A stretch of 64,000 nucleotides of DNA from Homarus americanus (Eukaryota > Arthropoda > Malacostraca > Decapoda > Nephropidae): contig NW_024724238.1 of assembly GCF_018991925.1 (NCBI RefSeq), positions 12,501 through 76,500 of the forward strand, written 5' to 3'. Shown one piece after another: positions 22,633 through 36,390 of the stretch. Positions within the stretch are counted from its first letter, which is position 1; each line of letters starts with the position of its first letter. The position numbers and the translations under genes are program-made. Below the pieces are notes generated by a model that was not told the origin of the DNA, searched no databases, and saw nothing but the letters and a program-made list of their open reading frames with translations.

Positions 22633-24720
22633 CAGTTGTACCCACAGGGTACCGCTAAGTGAAAACCGCGTTAAGTGAACAACAGAACATATGGGATTAA
22701 TTCCAGTAGAGACTGGCCCGACCCCCAAACTCCACTTTTGACGACACACAACTATGTTCTAGTAAAAATAACATCTTAATTTTATGATGGTACATGCACA
22801 CTAATTAATACTTAAGAGAAATAGAGAAATACAGTCGCCAAGTTAATGTCCATTCAAATAATGGACTCGACTCCCCCCTCTTCTCACACTACACTGCTGG
22901 CTCTTCCTCTCTGAAATTTTGGGGAAACCACTAGATTTTAATAAATACCTCAAACTAAAGTTAGGATAATATAATTGACATTGCTGGATTCAGACTAGGA
23001 ATATTTTGAATATAAATGTCATATATTTTGCACAAAAGATAACATATTTACTCAGAGTAAACATTATATCTAAAATTTGTATGTCTAATGCAAAATCTAT
23101 GATGTTATATTCAAAATGATCATCAAACTGTAAGAATTTCCAGCAATGTAAATTATATTCTGGCGGGTAATTTGTATGAATTTTATGAGCTAAAACAAAT
23201 CTTAAGTTAATAAAAAATATTCTTCACGACACTATCTGTCAATCAAAGTACCCCACCTTGCCTCCCTCTTCCAGCAGCCAGGTGGTGGGTCCGTCCCAAC
23301 CTCCCCTACCAGAGAAGCTTTAGGAGAAAATAGTAATTTACATTTTAGTAATAAATAAAACTCAGATTAAGTTAGGATAATATACAGTACCTCCTTAGCT
23401 GGGTCAATTGAACCAGAGGGTCCTAAGGAAATCCAAGTATGAACAGAACATGGATTAATTCAAATAGAACCGCCCGACCTCAAACTCCACTTTTGAAGGC
23501 ACATACCTATGTTGTAGTAAAAATAACATCTTAATTTTATGATGGTACATGCACACAATTAATACTTAAGAGAAATAGAGAAATACAGTCGCCAAGTTAA
23601 TGTCCATTCAAATAATGGACTCAACTCCCCCTCTCACACTACAAAGCGGTTACAGATGTCGGTCGGTCCCTCCCTCCCCCCACCGGCCCCAAGGAGATGT
23701 GGGATAACCTCAAACAAAGTTAGGAAAATATAATTGACATTGCTGGATTCCTTGTAAGACCAGGAATATTTTGAATATAAATGTCATATATTTTTGTGCA
23801 AAAATACCATATTACCTAGAAAAATTTTTATCTAAAATTGTAAGATTTAAAGCAAAATCTATATGTTTATTAAAATGATCACCAAATTATAAGAATTCAG
23901 CAATGTAAATTATATTCTGACCGGTAATTTGTATGAATTTTATGAGCTAAAACAAATATCTTCAGTTAATAAAAAAAAATAATCTTCACAGGGTAACAGA
24001 TGGTCGGTTGGTCCCTCCTCCCCCACCCCCACCAACCGTCCCAAGGAGATGTGATAACCACTAAATTTTAATAAATAATACCTCAAACTAAAGTTAGGAT
24101 AATATAATTGACATTGCTGGATTCCTTGTAAGACCAGGAATATTTGAGTATAAATGTCATATATTTTGCACAAAAGATACCATAGTTACCTAGAGAAAAA
24201 TTTTTATCTAAAAATTGTAAGTTTAAAGCAAAATCTATGATGTTTATATTCAAAATGATCACCAAATTATAAGAATTCCAGCAATGTAAATTATATTCTG
24301 CCTGGTAATTTGTAAGAATTTTATGAGCTAAAACAGGCAGTCAGGCAGGGTATGGTGGGGCAAATCTAAAAATAGCGTCTCGACACTCACGGTGATATGT
24401 GGAAAAATCCGCGTTAAGTGAAAGTTCAGCTTTGGCAAGGCAATCGCTGTGTCATGTAAAACGCCAGTAAGTGAAAAACCGCGTTAGGCGGGGTAAAACA
24501 GAGTTGGCATATTGGATTCCTTTACCAGGAATATTTTGAATATAAATGTCATATATTTTGCACAAGAGATAAAAATTTAGTCATATGTACAGTACTAATT
24601 AAGTACAGTATTAAAATATTTGTCTATTGTGAACTATAGTATGTTTATATTCATTAATTACGCCTTACAAGAATTCAAGCAATGGTAATTATATTCTTAA
24701 GTCAATTCATTGACATTTTA
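22633..24720 (-). mobile_element. TigE-family MITE, interrupted by another TigE MITE
   Basis: The left end CAGTTGTACCCACAGGGTAC with GTTAAGTGAACAACAGAACA belongs to the family whose ends read as TTTACGCGG/TTAACGCGG. It carries one internal module at 22945-23185. A second module starts at 23345, breaks at AGGATAATATA (23384) and resumes at 24502 with GGCATATTGGATTCC. The right terminus is not recognisable, so the end is approximate. Confidence 0.65.
23385..24501 (-). mobile_element. TigE-family MITE nested in its relative
   Basis: Left end CAGTACCTCCTTAGCTGGGT and right end GCGTTAGGCGGGGTAAAACA lie inside the second module of the outer element. It contains two modules (about 23704-23950 and 24075-24340). 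No coding capacity. Confidence 0.65.
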
Positions 24721-25397
24721 TAAGAGAAAAGACAAACTCCTCTATATGACAGATAAATAAATACCACCAGGGTAAACAAGTTGTCTGGCAGCTGTCATAA
24801 TAAATCAACTCTCTCTGACTTCTGGTAAGAGTGACTGTGGTTTTTAGGCTTAAAGTAAGCGTAAACGCCTGGCAATTGAAAGGGTATAGGGATAGTCTTT
24901 AAGACAACCTGAGGCAGGTCAAATCGACCCCCACCTGGGGAGTCGATTACTCCAGATCGTAACGCTTTGAGAGGAGCACACACGAGACGATGTCAATACT
25001 TTGAGTTAGCCTGACTGCAAACCGAGGCAGACAAGTGCCACGCATAAAGACACTGCCACAGCCCATCCCACACTCTATGTAGCCTCCACATGTGCAACAT
25101 CTGTGAACAACTCTGCCGTCCTGTATCAGCCTCTAGTCACCCCATTACTCACCAAATGAAGGTGACATCCCTAATAACTCATATCATTGTATCATAGCTG
25201 GATGGATGATTGTCATACTCGGTTCGGTGACGGCAAAGAAGTAGTAGTGTGTCATGTGTGTTGGGGTATTAAATAATGATTAGTAAATAAACAATATTGT
25301 ATTGTTAATGACAGGGCAGTAGTTTGAGGAATAGAAGCAACACTTGTAGCACGCTATAAAATGAAACAACTGTCATTGCGATACAATATTGTTTTAT
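24720..25397. other. non-coding stretch
   Basis: No exon, tandem repeat or element end recognised. The part around 24890-25110 is more GC-rich than its surroundings but has no supported ORF. Confidence 0.4.
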
Positions 25398-28113
25398 AGT
25401 TTTACCTCGCTTAACGCGTTTCCCCACTTAACGCTGCTTTCAAAGATATACGCTGTGCCTTGCCAAAGCTGAACTTTCACTTAACGCTGGTTTTTTTTCC
25501 ACATATACGCCGTGAGTGTCCGCTCGATGCTATTTTTAGATTTTGCCCACGCCGCCACGCCACCCGCTTCTGCCTGCTCGGGTTCTTCCCTCCTCCTCGC
25601 TAGCAAGCGGCGCCGTAAGGTTGCGCGCAGTGTGTGTCTTTGTTGCGCTATCACTGACGCCATATGACGCCTCGACTGTGATTGGCCATGCAGCCCTACC
25701 CTCTGCTGCTAGCTGTACTGGCTTAAAGTATTATGACGTGATTCACCCGGGAGGGAGGGAGGGAGGGAGGGAGGGAGGGAGGGGAGGGAGGAGAGACGAC
25801 GCTGACCCAGCCAGCGCAGTTTCATCCCTCACACCCCGGTTAACGCCAAGATCCATTGTTCCGCAAAATGGCTTCCCCGCTGACCACCACCGCCCCCAGA
25901 GAGAGACCTTTCCTCACCTGACCCAGCGGCACTAAAACCAAAGAAGACACGCACGCTCATTAAGCTACGCAGGTGAAGTACCAAATTGTTCAAGATTTGG
26001 AGAAAGGAAGACGCCAAGTTGATCTCAAGCAATACCAGCATATACAACGACCTACGCATTCGCATACAATCAAGAAGGATGCAGCCAAGATCAAAGACCA
26101 CATGAAAATCACAAAGTCTGCAGGTGCTTCATCTATCAGGTATTACAGAACAGGGTGCTGGCAAAAGTGGAAACTTTGCTGGTGAGTTATTTGCGCGCCA
26201 GGCGCCACGCTAAACATGGCGGCGCGACACGCCGCCAGTGCAGGAGTACGCACGCGAGCTATACGCAGCAGTGACACGAACTGGAATTGCAGAGCCCAAA
26301 CCCTTCAATGCTTCCTCTTGGTTGGCTGCATAGGTTTAAGAAGAGAACAAGGCCGCAACATCAACATTGGTGGTGAGGAAGTTTAGTGCTGAAACAGCGG
26401 CAAGGAGATTTTCCTCCTCGCTTTACGTGAGATTATGAGGAAGGACAGTACAGTGACGCATCTAGGAAATAATATGGATCTAATCTGGTCTTTCTGGAAA
26501 AGTTACCTTCCAAGACCTTCGTCCAGTCTGCGCAGCAAGGTAAGGGTCGGAAGATGCAGAAGGAACGCATCACCGCCCTGTTTACTACCAATGCCCCTCC
26601 CGTACCTGTAAACTGTGTTATCGGTGATTCACAAGAAGCTCAGAAGTCACACGCCTACAAGAATATGGACATGAACAAGCTTAATGTCCACTGGCTAACC
26701 GCATGGGCATGGATGTCCTCTTTCTCTGTCCCTCTTCTGGCTTGACAACTGTTTTGTTCCTGACGTGCAGAAATTCTGGGCGAAAGCAACAGAATGTTTC
26801 ATTCAATATTTTGTTGCTCCTGACAACGCACTGTGACACCGCCTCTACTTATGGATCGCCACCCCAACGTAGTGGTCTTTCCTTCCTCCCAACACTACGC
26901 CATTGGATCCAGCCTATGGACCAGGAGTTATCTGCAATGTGAAAGCTATGTACTCTGCAAAGAAGTTCAAGCTCCTGAATCCACTCTACCAACACCAAGG
27001 ATGAGTTGGCGTAAGCTGGGTGACACCGACAGATGCAGAGTAAAAGCCGCATTTGAGGACAAGGAACAAGAGGCGGCGACTCAAGAATCCTCACAAACAA
27101 TTTTGGAAGAAGTTAACGCTAAACAAGCTGTAGACTTCTTGGTGGAGGCATGATCTGCTGACTATTGCCACGATTCGGCCACGCATGGAGACATGTGTTG
27201 CATGGCATACCAGGTGAGAGGATGAGGAACCTGTGACTGGTCAGGTTCAGACTGTTGCAGTAGCAGTGGACCTGCCAGAGAGAGAAGCTAAGGCCAGTAT
27301 TACAGCTGAAGCCTCGGTGACCACCAACGGCTATTATCATGGAGGTGATCAGAGATCCTGAAGTGACTGCCACTAGATGTTGGAAGAAGAACCCGGCCAG
27401 GAAGGAAAGGAGGAAGAAGTGCCATTCTCCAAGAACCTAGTTTAAGTCATAGTGATATTAAGTGTCTCATAGAGTTTACAGGAAAAAAATTAAGTCCATC
27501 GCTTCCCATGACAATGACGATGACCTCATGACGCCTTCCATACCCCACTGGCAGGGCTATGGAGCCGCATATCAAGGTATCACGCACAACATCAGCACCA
27601 GCCGCCAGAAAAAGCATAACCGAAGTTCTTCGGCCTCAAGAACCCACCACAGCCAGTCCAAGCCAGTGATAGTGAGAGTAGTTGATTTGACGGTTGTGCT
27701 TCACACAACCGTAAGTGACAGTGATATTGATTCACCTAGTAATGGTGATTCACCTAGTACTATGATTCACCTGAGGGGCAGTAATCTGCCCTCTGCCTCG
27801 AACCAGCCTCCATCCTCGTGATGTCGACTCATTCTTCTACTTCTACCAAGCACCCGCAAAAAATTTTCGTTTTAACCTATTCTTTTATTTTTCCAATGTT
27901 AACCTTTATCTTCCTAACCTAACCTCTTCTATATTACTTGTTTTTCATGCCACCATAAAGTTAAGATAGAATTTACTACATAGTTATTTGTCACAAAAAA
28001 TGGAGTTTGGGGTCATTGGGCTCTATTGGAATTAATCCCATATGTTCTGTTGTTCACTTAACGCTGATTTCACTTAGCTGGACCGTTCTATTGACCTAAG
28101 TAAGGTACAACTG
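25398..28113 (+). mobile_element. full-length TigE Tigger element, decayed
   Basis: Left end GTTTTACCTCGCTTAACGCG and right end GTAAGGTACAACTG, with TA on both sides; length 2716 bp. The subterminal text (AACAGAACATATGGGATTAA in reverse near 28030-28070) is that of the TigE MITEs at 33007, 35293, 47815, 55960, 57811 and 60714. This copy still carries a degraded transposase, so it represents the parental structure of those MITEs. A (GGGA)n run lies at 25752-25795. Confidence 0.8.
25840..27821 (+). pseudogene. Tigger (pogo) transposase pseudogene
   Basis: Plus-strand fragments follow the order of a Tigger transposase, the DDE enzyme that cuts and pastes these elements. The helix-turn-helix start is near 25970-26100 (KYQIVQDLEKGRRQVDL). 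The CENP-B-like part is near 26260-26450 in other frames. The catalytic core is at 26554-26940: GRKMQKERITALFTTNA, then MNKLNVHW, NVSFNILLLL and HWIQPMDQELSAM. The C-terminal tail follows at 27462-27821. More than five frameshifts or stops make it non-functional. The tail resembles the tail kept in the short TigE MITEs. Confidence 0.75.
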
Positions 28114-28138
28114 TATTTATTATTTATCAATAATACCA

Positions 28139-30183
28139 CATCACACCCATACACCCTAATGCCACCCACACACCCTAACACCACCCATACACCCTAACGC
28201 CACCCATACACCCTAACCACCCATACACCCTAACACCACCCTATACACCCTAACACCACCCATACACCCTAACACCACCCATACACCCTAACACCACCCA
28301 TACACCCTAACACCACCCATACACCCTAACGCCACCCATACACCCTAACACCACCCATACACCCTAACACCACCCATACACCCTAACACCACCCATACAC
28401 CCTAACACCACCCATACACCCTAACACCACCCATACACCCTAACACCACCCATACACCCTAACGCCACCCACACACCCTAACACCACCCATACACCCTAA
28501 CGCCACCCATACACCCTAACGCACCCATACACCCTAACACCACCCATACACCCTAACACCACCCATACACCCTAACACCACCCATACACCCTAACGCCAC
28601 CCATACACCCTAACACCACCCATACACCCTAACACCACCCATACACCCTAACACCACCCATACACCCTAACGCCACCCATACACCCTAACGCCACCCATA
28701 CACCCTGCACACCACCCATACACCCTAACACCCAATCACACCCTAACACCACCCATACACCCTAACACCACCCATACACCCTAAAACGCCACCCATACAC
28801 CCTAACGCCACCCATACACCCTAACACCACCCGTACAACTTAACACCACATACACCCTAACACCACCCATACACCCTAACACCACCCATCACCCTAACAC
28901 CACCCATACACCCTAACACCACATATCTAACACCACCCATACACCCAATGCCCCCATACACCTACCGCCACACCCAACACCACCCAACACCACCCATACA
29001 CCCTAACGCCACCCATACACCTCTAACACCACCCATACAATCCCTAACACCACCCATACACCCTAACACCACCCATACACCCTAACGCCACCCATACACC
29101 CTAACACCACCCACACACCCTAACACCCACACACCCTAACACCACCCATACACCTTAACACCACCACAACCCTAACACCACCCATACACCCTAACACCAC
29201 CCATACACCCTAACACCACCCATACAATCTCTAACACCACCCATACCCTAACACCACCCATACACCCTAACACCACCCATACACCCTAACACCACCCATA
29301 CACCCTAACACCACCCATACACCCTAACACCACCCATACACCCTAACGCCACCCATACACCCTAACACCACCCATACACTCTAACACCACCCATACACCC
29401 TAACACCACCCATAACCCTAACACCCACCCATACACCCTAACACCACCCATACACCCTAACGCCACCCATACACCCTAACACCACCCATACACCCTAACA
29501 CCACCCATACACCCTAACACCACCATACACCCTAACGCCACCCATACATCTCTAACGCCACCACACACCCTAACACCACCCACACACCCTAACACCACCC
29601 ATACACCCTAACACCACCCATACACCCTAACACCACCCATACACCCTAACACCACCCATACACCCTAACACCACCCATACACCCTAACACCACCCATACA
29701 CCCTAACACCACCCATACACCCTAACACCACCCATACACCCTAACACCACCCATACACCCTAACACCACTCATACACCCTAACACCACCAACTACACCAC
29801 CCATACACCCTAACACCACCCATACACCCTAACACCACCCATACACCCTAACACCACCCATACACCCTAACACCACCCATACACCCTAACACCACCCATA
29901 CACCCTAACACCACCCATACACCTAACACCACCCATACACCCTAACACCACCCATACCCTAACACCACCCATACACCCTAACACCACCTATACACCCTAA
30001 CACCACCCATACACCTAACACCACCTATACACCCTAACACCACCCATACACCCTAACACCACCCATACACCCTAACACCACCCATACACCCTAACACCAC
30101 CCATACACCCTAACACCACCCATACACCCTAAACACCCACACCCTAACACCACCCATACACCCTAACACCACCCTAACACCCC
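28139..30183. repeat. 19-bp minisatellite (ACACCCTAACACCACCCAT)
   Basis: More than 100 units of a 19-bp sequence with common A/G variation (AACACC/AACGCC) and some indels. It starts about 25 bp after the right end of the TigE element. The unit contains CCCTAAC but is not a telomere repeat (arthropod type is CCTAA). Confidence 0.97.
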
Positions 30184-30931
30184 CATATGGTATGACATGA
30201 ATTTATGCGTGGTTAACTGAAGCATAAGGTGTGACTGTGTGGAGATCAATTAAAAGATCAGCTGTTGAGGAGCTTATCACTTGGCAACAATGTTCCCACT
30301 CCATCACCCACACCTTTCTCACTCCACATTTTAAAATATTATGAAACATAATGTTGAAGGAACACAACCTTGCTTATCACAATCTTCCTAAAAATACTTT
30401 AGCTTTCGTCTTTATTCAAGACATCTTCAGGTCCTGAGACCCACTAATCCGCCATCCCACAATGGGTGACCTGACATTCCATCAGAAGGTCAGTAATATG
30501 AGACCACTAATCCCCCACGGCTTCATGGGAGTGGAAAATATCAGTCTTTGCTGTAACACAGCTTCAATCATGGCCACATCCTTTAGATTTTAAATTTTTA
30601 AACATATTTATTTAACCAAACTTTTAGATAAATTATTCTGGATTATTTTAGTGAAGAAATGGAGTTTAACTCAATTAGAACTGCTTTTACAGACTCCGGT
30701 AGTTTAGACTTTCAGAAAACTTTCCCCAGCACCCAGAAACATTCTGGGGTAGTGGGCTAGTGTCTGTGTGTCTACAATATGAGTAGTTCAGACACTCAGA
30801 ACTTGGAAAATTTCTAGGATTTTTCCAGGTTTGAGAAAGTCGTCTGGTTAACCGGAAATCTCTCATTCCCAGAAGTACTCAACACCAATTCCGGCTAACG
30901 GGGATATCACTATACAGGTATATAAAAAGTA
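30184..30931. other. non-coding stretch with a possible truncated element end
   Basis: The text around 30870-30915 (CCGGCTAACGGGGATATCAC) looks like a Tigger-type right end, but no left partner was found. No exons recognised. Confidence 0.35.
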
Positions 30932-30949
30932 CAATAGAATCCCAGTTAT

Positions 30950-31170
30950 CTGGTATGTGGGCAGCTACCAAACAGGGAGGTACTACCACCTGGGAAGATA
31001 TTGGAAACATAATGTGTTGTCTAATGGTAGACCCTGCTGCCATATGGCATCACGAAAATTGTGACCAAGTTCCAGGTTGCTGATCTGACTTTCTGCCTCA
31101 TTTACACACAATTGCAGGGTCTCAATTGTTTCTCTTACTTTGACAACACAACATACAGTACATACATATA
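30950..31170 (+). repeat. dispersed repeat, family R1
   Basis: GGCAGCTACCAAACAGGGAG followed by the text shared with 50447-50620, 42560-42690 and (reversed) 586-725. This is the longest copy in the window. Confidence 0.7.
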
Positions 31171-31319
31171 TTGTTTCTCAGTATTTATCTTTTTTGTTCA
31201 TTCCCAGAAGGCGACGCTTAGCTTTAACCTAGGTATGTTAATGCCTAGCAATAACTCGCCAGGCCAACATACAGGCAATTAAAACATCTAATAAAAAAAA
31301 AAGAGGCACCAAAATGAAA

Positions 31320-31352
31320 TCATAATAATCATAATAATAATAATAATAGTAA

Positions 31353-31433
<81 letters not shown>
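31320..31433. repeat. AAT microsatellite
   Basis: Almost pure (TAA)n, over 30 units. The poly-isoleucine ORF on the minus strand is an artefact. Confidence 0.95.
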
Positions 31434-31434
<1 letters not shown>

Positions 31435-31509
31435 TCCCCTAAAATCAGCTTGTAATGTAAGTTTGAATACCTCGTACAATGGGGGATGAGCTGCAGTATT
31501 TATTGCTAC

Positions 31510-32110
31510 AATAAAATAAAATTGACAGATAGCTTATCATAAAATACAATAACATATATTTTATGTCCAAAAATAGCTCCTCCCACACTCAAACATCCTC
31601 AGGCCAACACGACACAGTTCAGCCGGGCAGTCACCCAGCTGGAGAATCTGTTGTCAACCTGTATAAAATAAGGAAAATGAAGAGCATGGGTGTGTACTGA
31701 GTGTGTGTGGAGGCAGTCAGTTATAACTGTCACCAACGCACTAGGTTAGCCGCCATATTTATTGTTACATGTAATGAAACTATAAAATGTGTGGAAAATT
31801 ATTACTGTACAATACTCTGATGTGACTTACAAATAAATAAAACAATATAAAAATATGAAATATGAAGAGAGTGGATGTATATGTGTGGGAAATGAATGTG
31901 TGCGGAGGTGATGAGTTACAACTGCATGGCCACGCTACCTCCTGATGTGATGTTACGACATACACACAGTGCAGCAGCAGCCACACATCTGTGAGTCAGC
32001 TGGGTGACTGTCCGGCTGTACTGTGTCATGTTGCCCTGAGGATAGTTTGAGTGTGGAAGGAGCTATTTTTGGTACATAAAATATATGTTATTGTATTTTA
32101 TGATATGTTA
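31510..32110. repeat. imperfect inverted duplication
   Basis: The left arm (about 31530-31650) and right arm (about 31995-32105) are complementary: AATAACATATATTTTATGT, AGCTCCTCCCACACTCAAAC and CAGCCGGGCAGTCACCCAGC all recur reversed on the other side. The spacer also has a direct duplication (GTGTGTGGAGGCAGTCAGTT against GTGTGCGGAGGTGATGAGTT). It may be a foldback element or a duplicated fragment. Confidence 0.7.
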
Positions 32111-32124
32111 AGTACTGTACTGTA

Positions 32125-32820
32125 TAGGCATACCCCGATAACCGACACATACAGGAAACGTGAAAAGTCGTTGGTTAATGAATAAACAGTTATCGAAGTA
32201 ATTAATCCCATAAGAAGATAACACATTCAGGGTGTTAGGGACCAGCCACCCCCCAAAACTCCCATCTACCCTTGATATATATCTGTATTGTACACTGTCA
32301 AGCAAGAGAATAAAGCAGACATATAAAGCAAACATAATAAGCCTTAAATAAGTAACGTGAAGCATAAATTAACACAGTTATTTACCTGTGTTGAGGATGG
32401 TAGAGATGGTCTAGGGTGGCAAGTTAAAGTCTTTACCAATCTTTGTTGGTCCATCACCACTCTTATTATGCCCATCACATCACATCATGATGCCCCTTTG
32501 AGGGGCAACGCAGGAGTAACTATCACTGTGGCATTTAGGCACGATTGCATAACACACAAGGTCGGAAATAACGTAAAAACACAAAATTAGAGACACATTA
32601 AGTGCGACAAGAGCAAAGATGGCAGGAATGAATCAGAGGCAGCGTGCAGAGCTCTCTCATGGCAGAAATTTGCACCACACCACAGCTCGCCAAATTCAAA
32701 ACATCTCTGCCGCTCCTCTCCCGATTTTCAGATTTCTGGAGTATCAACAAACTTGCAGAGTATTTACCCTAAAAGTAATCGTCAGTTATACGAATTGGTG
32801 GTCAATGGGGTATGGGTTAT
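32125..32820. mobile_element. MITE with GGCATACCCCGATAACC end
   Basis: Left TAGGCATACCCCGATAACCG and right complement ACCCATACCCCATTGACC next to TA. About 700 bp without coding sequence. Ends are diverged, so borders are approximate. Confidence 0.5.
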
Positions 32821-33006
32821 AGCTGATTTTGGAGGAATTATTATTATTATTATTACAGTAAAGCCTCAGATAACAATGGTTCGACCAACAACTTTTCATA
32901 TTTAAGAACCTAGTTAATTTAGGACCCAATTCAATGTACGTCCTTATTTCATTTGTATTTACGACCAAAATATAATATAAATAAAATTAAATTAAATTTT
33001 AATATA

Positions 33007-33632
33007 CAGTAATACCTCGCTTTACGCGGTCAATTGAACCCACGGAGGCCCGCGTAAAGCGGGAAACGCGTAAAGTGAACAACAGAACATATGGGATTAA
33101 TTGAAATAGAGACCGGGCCGACCCCCAAACTCCACTTTTTCAGACACAATACCTATGTTGTAGTAAAAATAACTTCTTAATTTTATGATGGTATGCACAC
33201 ACAATTAATAATTAAGAGAAATATCAATAATATCAGATTTTTTAACACTTACATTAGTAGAAAAGATGGCTGGGCACACGGGGATGGGGGGTTGGTTCCG
33301 AGGCAGAGGGCAGATTATTGGCCCTCACCTGTGTCACTTGTATCAATTGTATCACTATCCACCACAGAGGCTTGCAGGGCCTCTTTGTCAAACCCCTGAA
33401 AGTCCATATAAGTCCATGTCCTCACTATCACTGACTTAGGCTGGCTGTAGTGGGTGGCAGGTGAAGAACTCGGTAATGTTTTGATGACTGGGTGACCTTG
33501 TGCGCACCCTGCCCGCGCCGTTCCCGTGTATATGAGTAGATGCACCGCGTAAAGTGAACATTCCGGTTCTGGCGGGGTACCGCGTAAATGTAGAAACGCG
33601 TAAAAAAAACCGCGTAAAGCAGGGTATTACTG
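33007..33632 (-). mobile_element. TigE MITE with transposase tail
   Basis: Left CAGTAATACCTCGCTTTACG and right complement CAGTAATACCCTGCTTTACG, with TA. On the minus strand 33545-33315 keeps the tail of the transposase (SSSPATHYSQPKSVIVR, DFQGFDKEALQ, SDTSDTGEGQ then stop). The catalytic part is deleted. Confidence 0.88.
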
Positions 33633-33821
33633 TAAATAATAATTAAATCCCAATATGTATTAGAAAAAAAAATTACTATAAAAAATATTAAGAGCTGCCT
33701 TGCTAATGAGTGGTAAACAACAGTCAGAGCTTGACGGTCCTTTTGTTTTCATGCATCTGGAACAGGAACAGGAGAAAAACTTTCTCAGGTTTCTTACAGC
33801 ATTTTTGCATCCCTATTCAAC

Positions 33822-34245
33822 ATGAGCAAGAGAGCAAGTGATGGTAGTGTTGTTTCAAAAGCTAATAGAAAGTGTATAAGCTTAGCCGAGAAACTAGATG
33901 TGTTAAAACGATATGAAAAAGGTGAGAGGTCTGTGGATATTATATGGAGCAAGCAATGAACATATTTTCTGAAATGGATCCATTAACAGAACAAAGCATT
34001 AAAATTTAAATAAACGCAAATGACCTCTACATAAAGATGTATAATGAGAAATGAAAGCAGCTGTGCAAGGTTCTTTTGACAGCTTTATTATTCGAGGGCC
34101 TAAACCATCAACTTCAGCTACACCACCAAATTCAGCATCATAAGCAGCTTCAACATCAGGTTCATTAAAAGTTTCAGCAACAGCTTTATGGAAAGCTACA
34201 GCTTCAGCTAGAGTTGAACCTGATGACTTCGTCATCTGAGTAAAA
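33822..34245 (+). pseudogene. Tigger transposase remnant (start and tail only)
   Basis: The ATG at 33822 opens MSKRASDGSVVSKANRKCIS followed by LAEKLDVLKRYEKGERSVDI, a typical N-terminal helix-turn-helix of Tigger proteins. It then jumps directly to a tail with EQAMNIFSEMD and, after a frameshift, SFDSFIIRGPKPSTSATPP with a stop. The whole CENP-B-like and DDE region is missing, an internal deletion of well over 1 kb compared with a full transposase. It cannot encode an active enzyme. Confidence 0.8.
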
Positions 34246-35292
34246 ACTCACACAACATCATTGGCTGTCCTTATGTTTTCGACTTTACCACTATTGGTGA
34301 GTAGAATTTTTGTTTTACATTCGTAAATATTATTTAAAACATATATGAACAGTAAATAAGTGTTGCTTTCATATTCATATGTAGAGAAATGACGATATGT
34401 TTTCACATGTACGCACTAACTGTTCATACGTTGGCGTTCCCAATCATCTCGCCTTATTTCTTTACCATTAGAGGTTAGCTACTTCTAGTGTTCCATTTAT
34501 TAACATTAAATAACATTACTTAAAACATACATACAGGTATTCAATTTTGTGAAATTAAGTTCACTACAGCTACAACCAGGGTCTTATTTTCTTCAGTTTC
34601 TTATGTAGAACCATCGTCACTCACGAAAACAATGCCGTCTTGTCTCCTCGTGTGTGTTTTAATATTCTACGTATCAATGAATTGCATTGTTCATTTCACA
34701 TATATAAACATTAATTCAATCAAATACATATTCAGTAATGAACAATAATGAATCTTTTGTACATATTCTTAAGATAAATGACTATGTTTCCTTGAGTGCG
34801 CACGTACTGTATACATTGGCGTTCCACTATCAGTCTCACTTTTTCTTTAATGTCAGAGGTTACTTCTACTGTACATTAAATAACATTAATTAAAACATAC
34901 ATATTATCTTACATTAATTTTACGACAACAACAACCAGGGTCTTATTTTCTTCAGTTTCAGGTGGATAACTGACATTATGGGTGTAAACACTGACAACGA
35001 TGCCGTCTCTTATCCTCTTGTGTGTTTTATTATTCTACGTATTATTAATGAATTTTATTGTTCATTTCGCATATACTGTATAAAGATTAATTCAATCAAA
35101 TACATATTCAATAATAAACAATAATGAATCTTTTGTACATATTCTTAAAAAGACAAATGACGCGGTATCCTTAAATGTGCAAGTATATGTTGGTGTTCCC
35201 AATTCATCTCTTTTTTTCTTCTTTGCCATTACTGGTTAGCTACTTCTATTGTTCCATTTATTAACATTGAATAACGTTACTTAAAACATATA

Positions 35293-36338
35293 CAGTAGTA
35301 CCCCGCTTAACGCGGTCAATAAAACCCACAGGGTACCGTGTTAAGTGAAAACCGCGCTAAGTGAACAACAGAACATATGGGATTAAATGAAATAGAGACC
35401 AGCTGACCCCCAAACTCCACTTTTTCCAACACAATACCTATGTTCTAGTAAAAATAACATCTTAATTTTATGATGGTACATGCACACAATTAATACTTAA
35501 GAGAAATAGAGAAATACAGTCGCCAAGTTAATGTCCATTCAAATAATGGACTCAACTCCCTCCCCCTCTTCTCACACTACACTCGCTGGCTCTTCCCTCT
35601 CTGAGAAATTTTGGGGGGAAAAACCACTAAAATTTAATAATACCTCAAACTAAAGTTAGGATAATACAATTGACATTGCTGGATTCCTTGTAAGACCAGG
35701 AATATTTTGAATATAAATGTCATATATTTTGCACAAAAGATAACATATTTACTCAGAGTAAACATTATATCTAAAATTTGTATGTCAAATGCAAAATCTA
35801 TGATGTTTATATTCAAAATGATCACCAAATTGTAAGAATTCCAGCAATGTAAATTATATTCTGGCCGGGTAATTTGTATGAATTTTATGAGCTAAAACAA
35901 ATATCTTCAGTTAATAAAAAAAAAAATATTCTTCACGACAGTATCTGTCAATCAAAGTACCCCACCTTGCCTCCCCCCCTCTTCCAACCGCGTGGTCCGT
36001 CCCAACCCTCCCCCCCACCCCCCACCAACCCTCCCTACCAGATGTGTGGGAAAACCAGAATATTTACCTTTTTAGTAATAAATAATACCTCAAACTAAAG
36101 TTAGGATAATATAATTGACATTGCTGGATTCCTTGTAAGACCAGGAATATTTTGAATATAAATGTCATATATTTTGCACAAAATATAACATATTTACTCA
36201 GAGTAAACATTATATCTAAAATTTGTATGTCTAATGCAAAATCTATGATGTTTATATTCAAAATGATCATCATATTGTAAGAATTCCAGCAATGTAAATT
36301 ATATTCTGACCGGGTAATATGTATGAATTTTATGAGCT

Positions 36339-36390
<52 letters not shown>

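Noticed and set aside
28139..30183. Telomere or interstitial telomeric array
   Set aside because: The unit is a 19-bp sequence that merely includes CCCTAAC; no CCTAA runs are present.
31288..31479. Poly-isoleucine ORF
   Set aside because: It is the translation of a TAA/ATT microsatellite, as is the one at 36871-37143.
31560..31665. Candidate host exon after acceptor TTATTTTATACAG
   Set aside because: It lies between two exons that already join with matching phases, and it is part of an inverted duplication.
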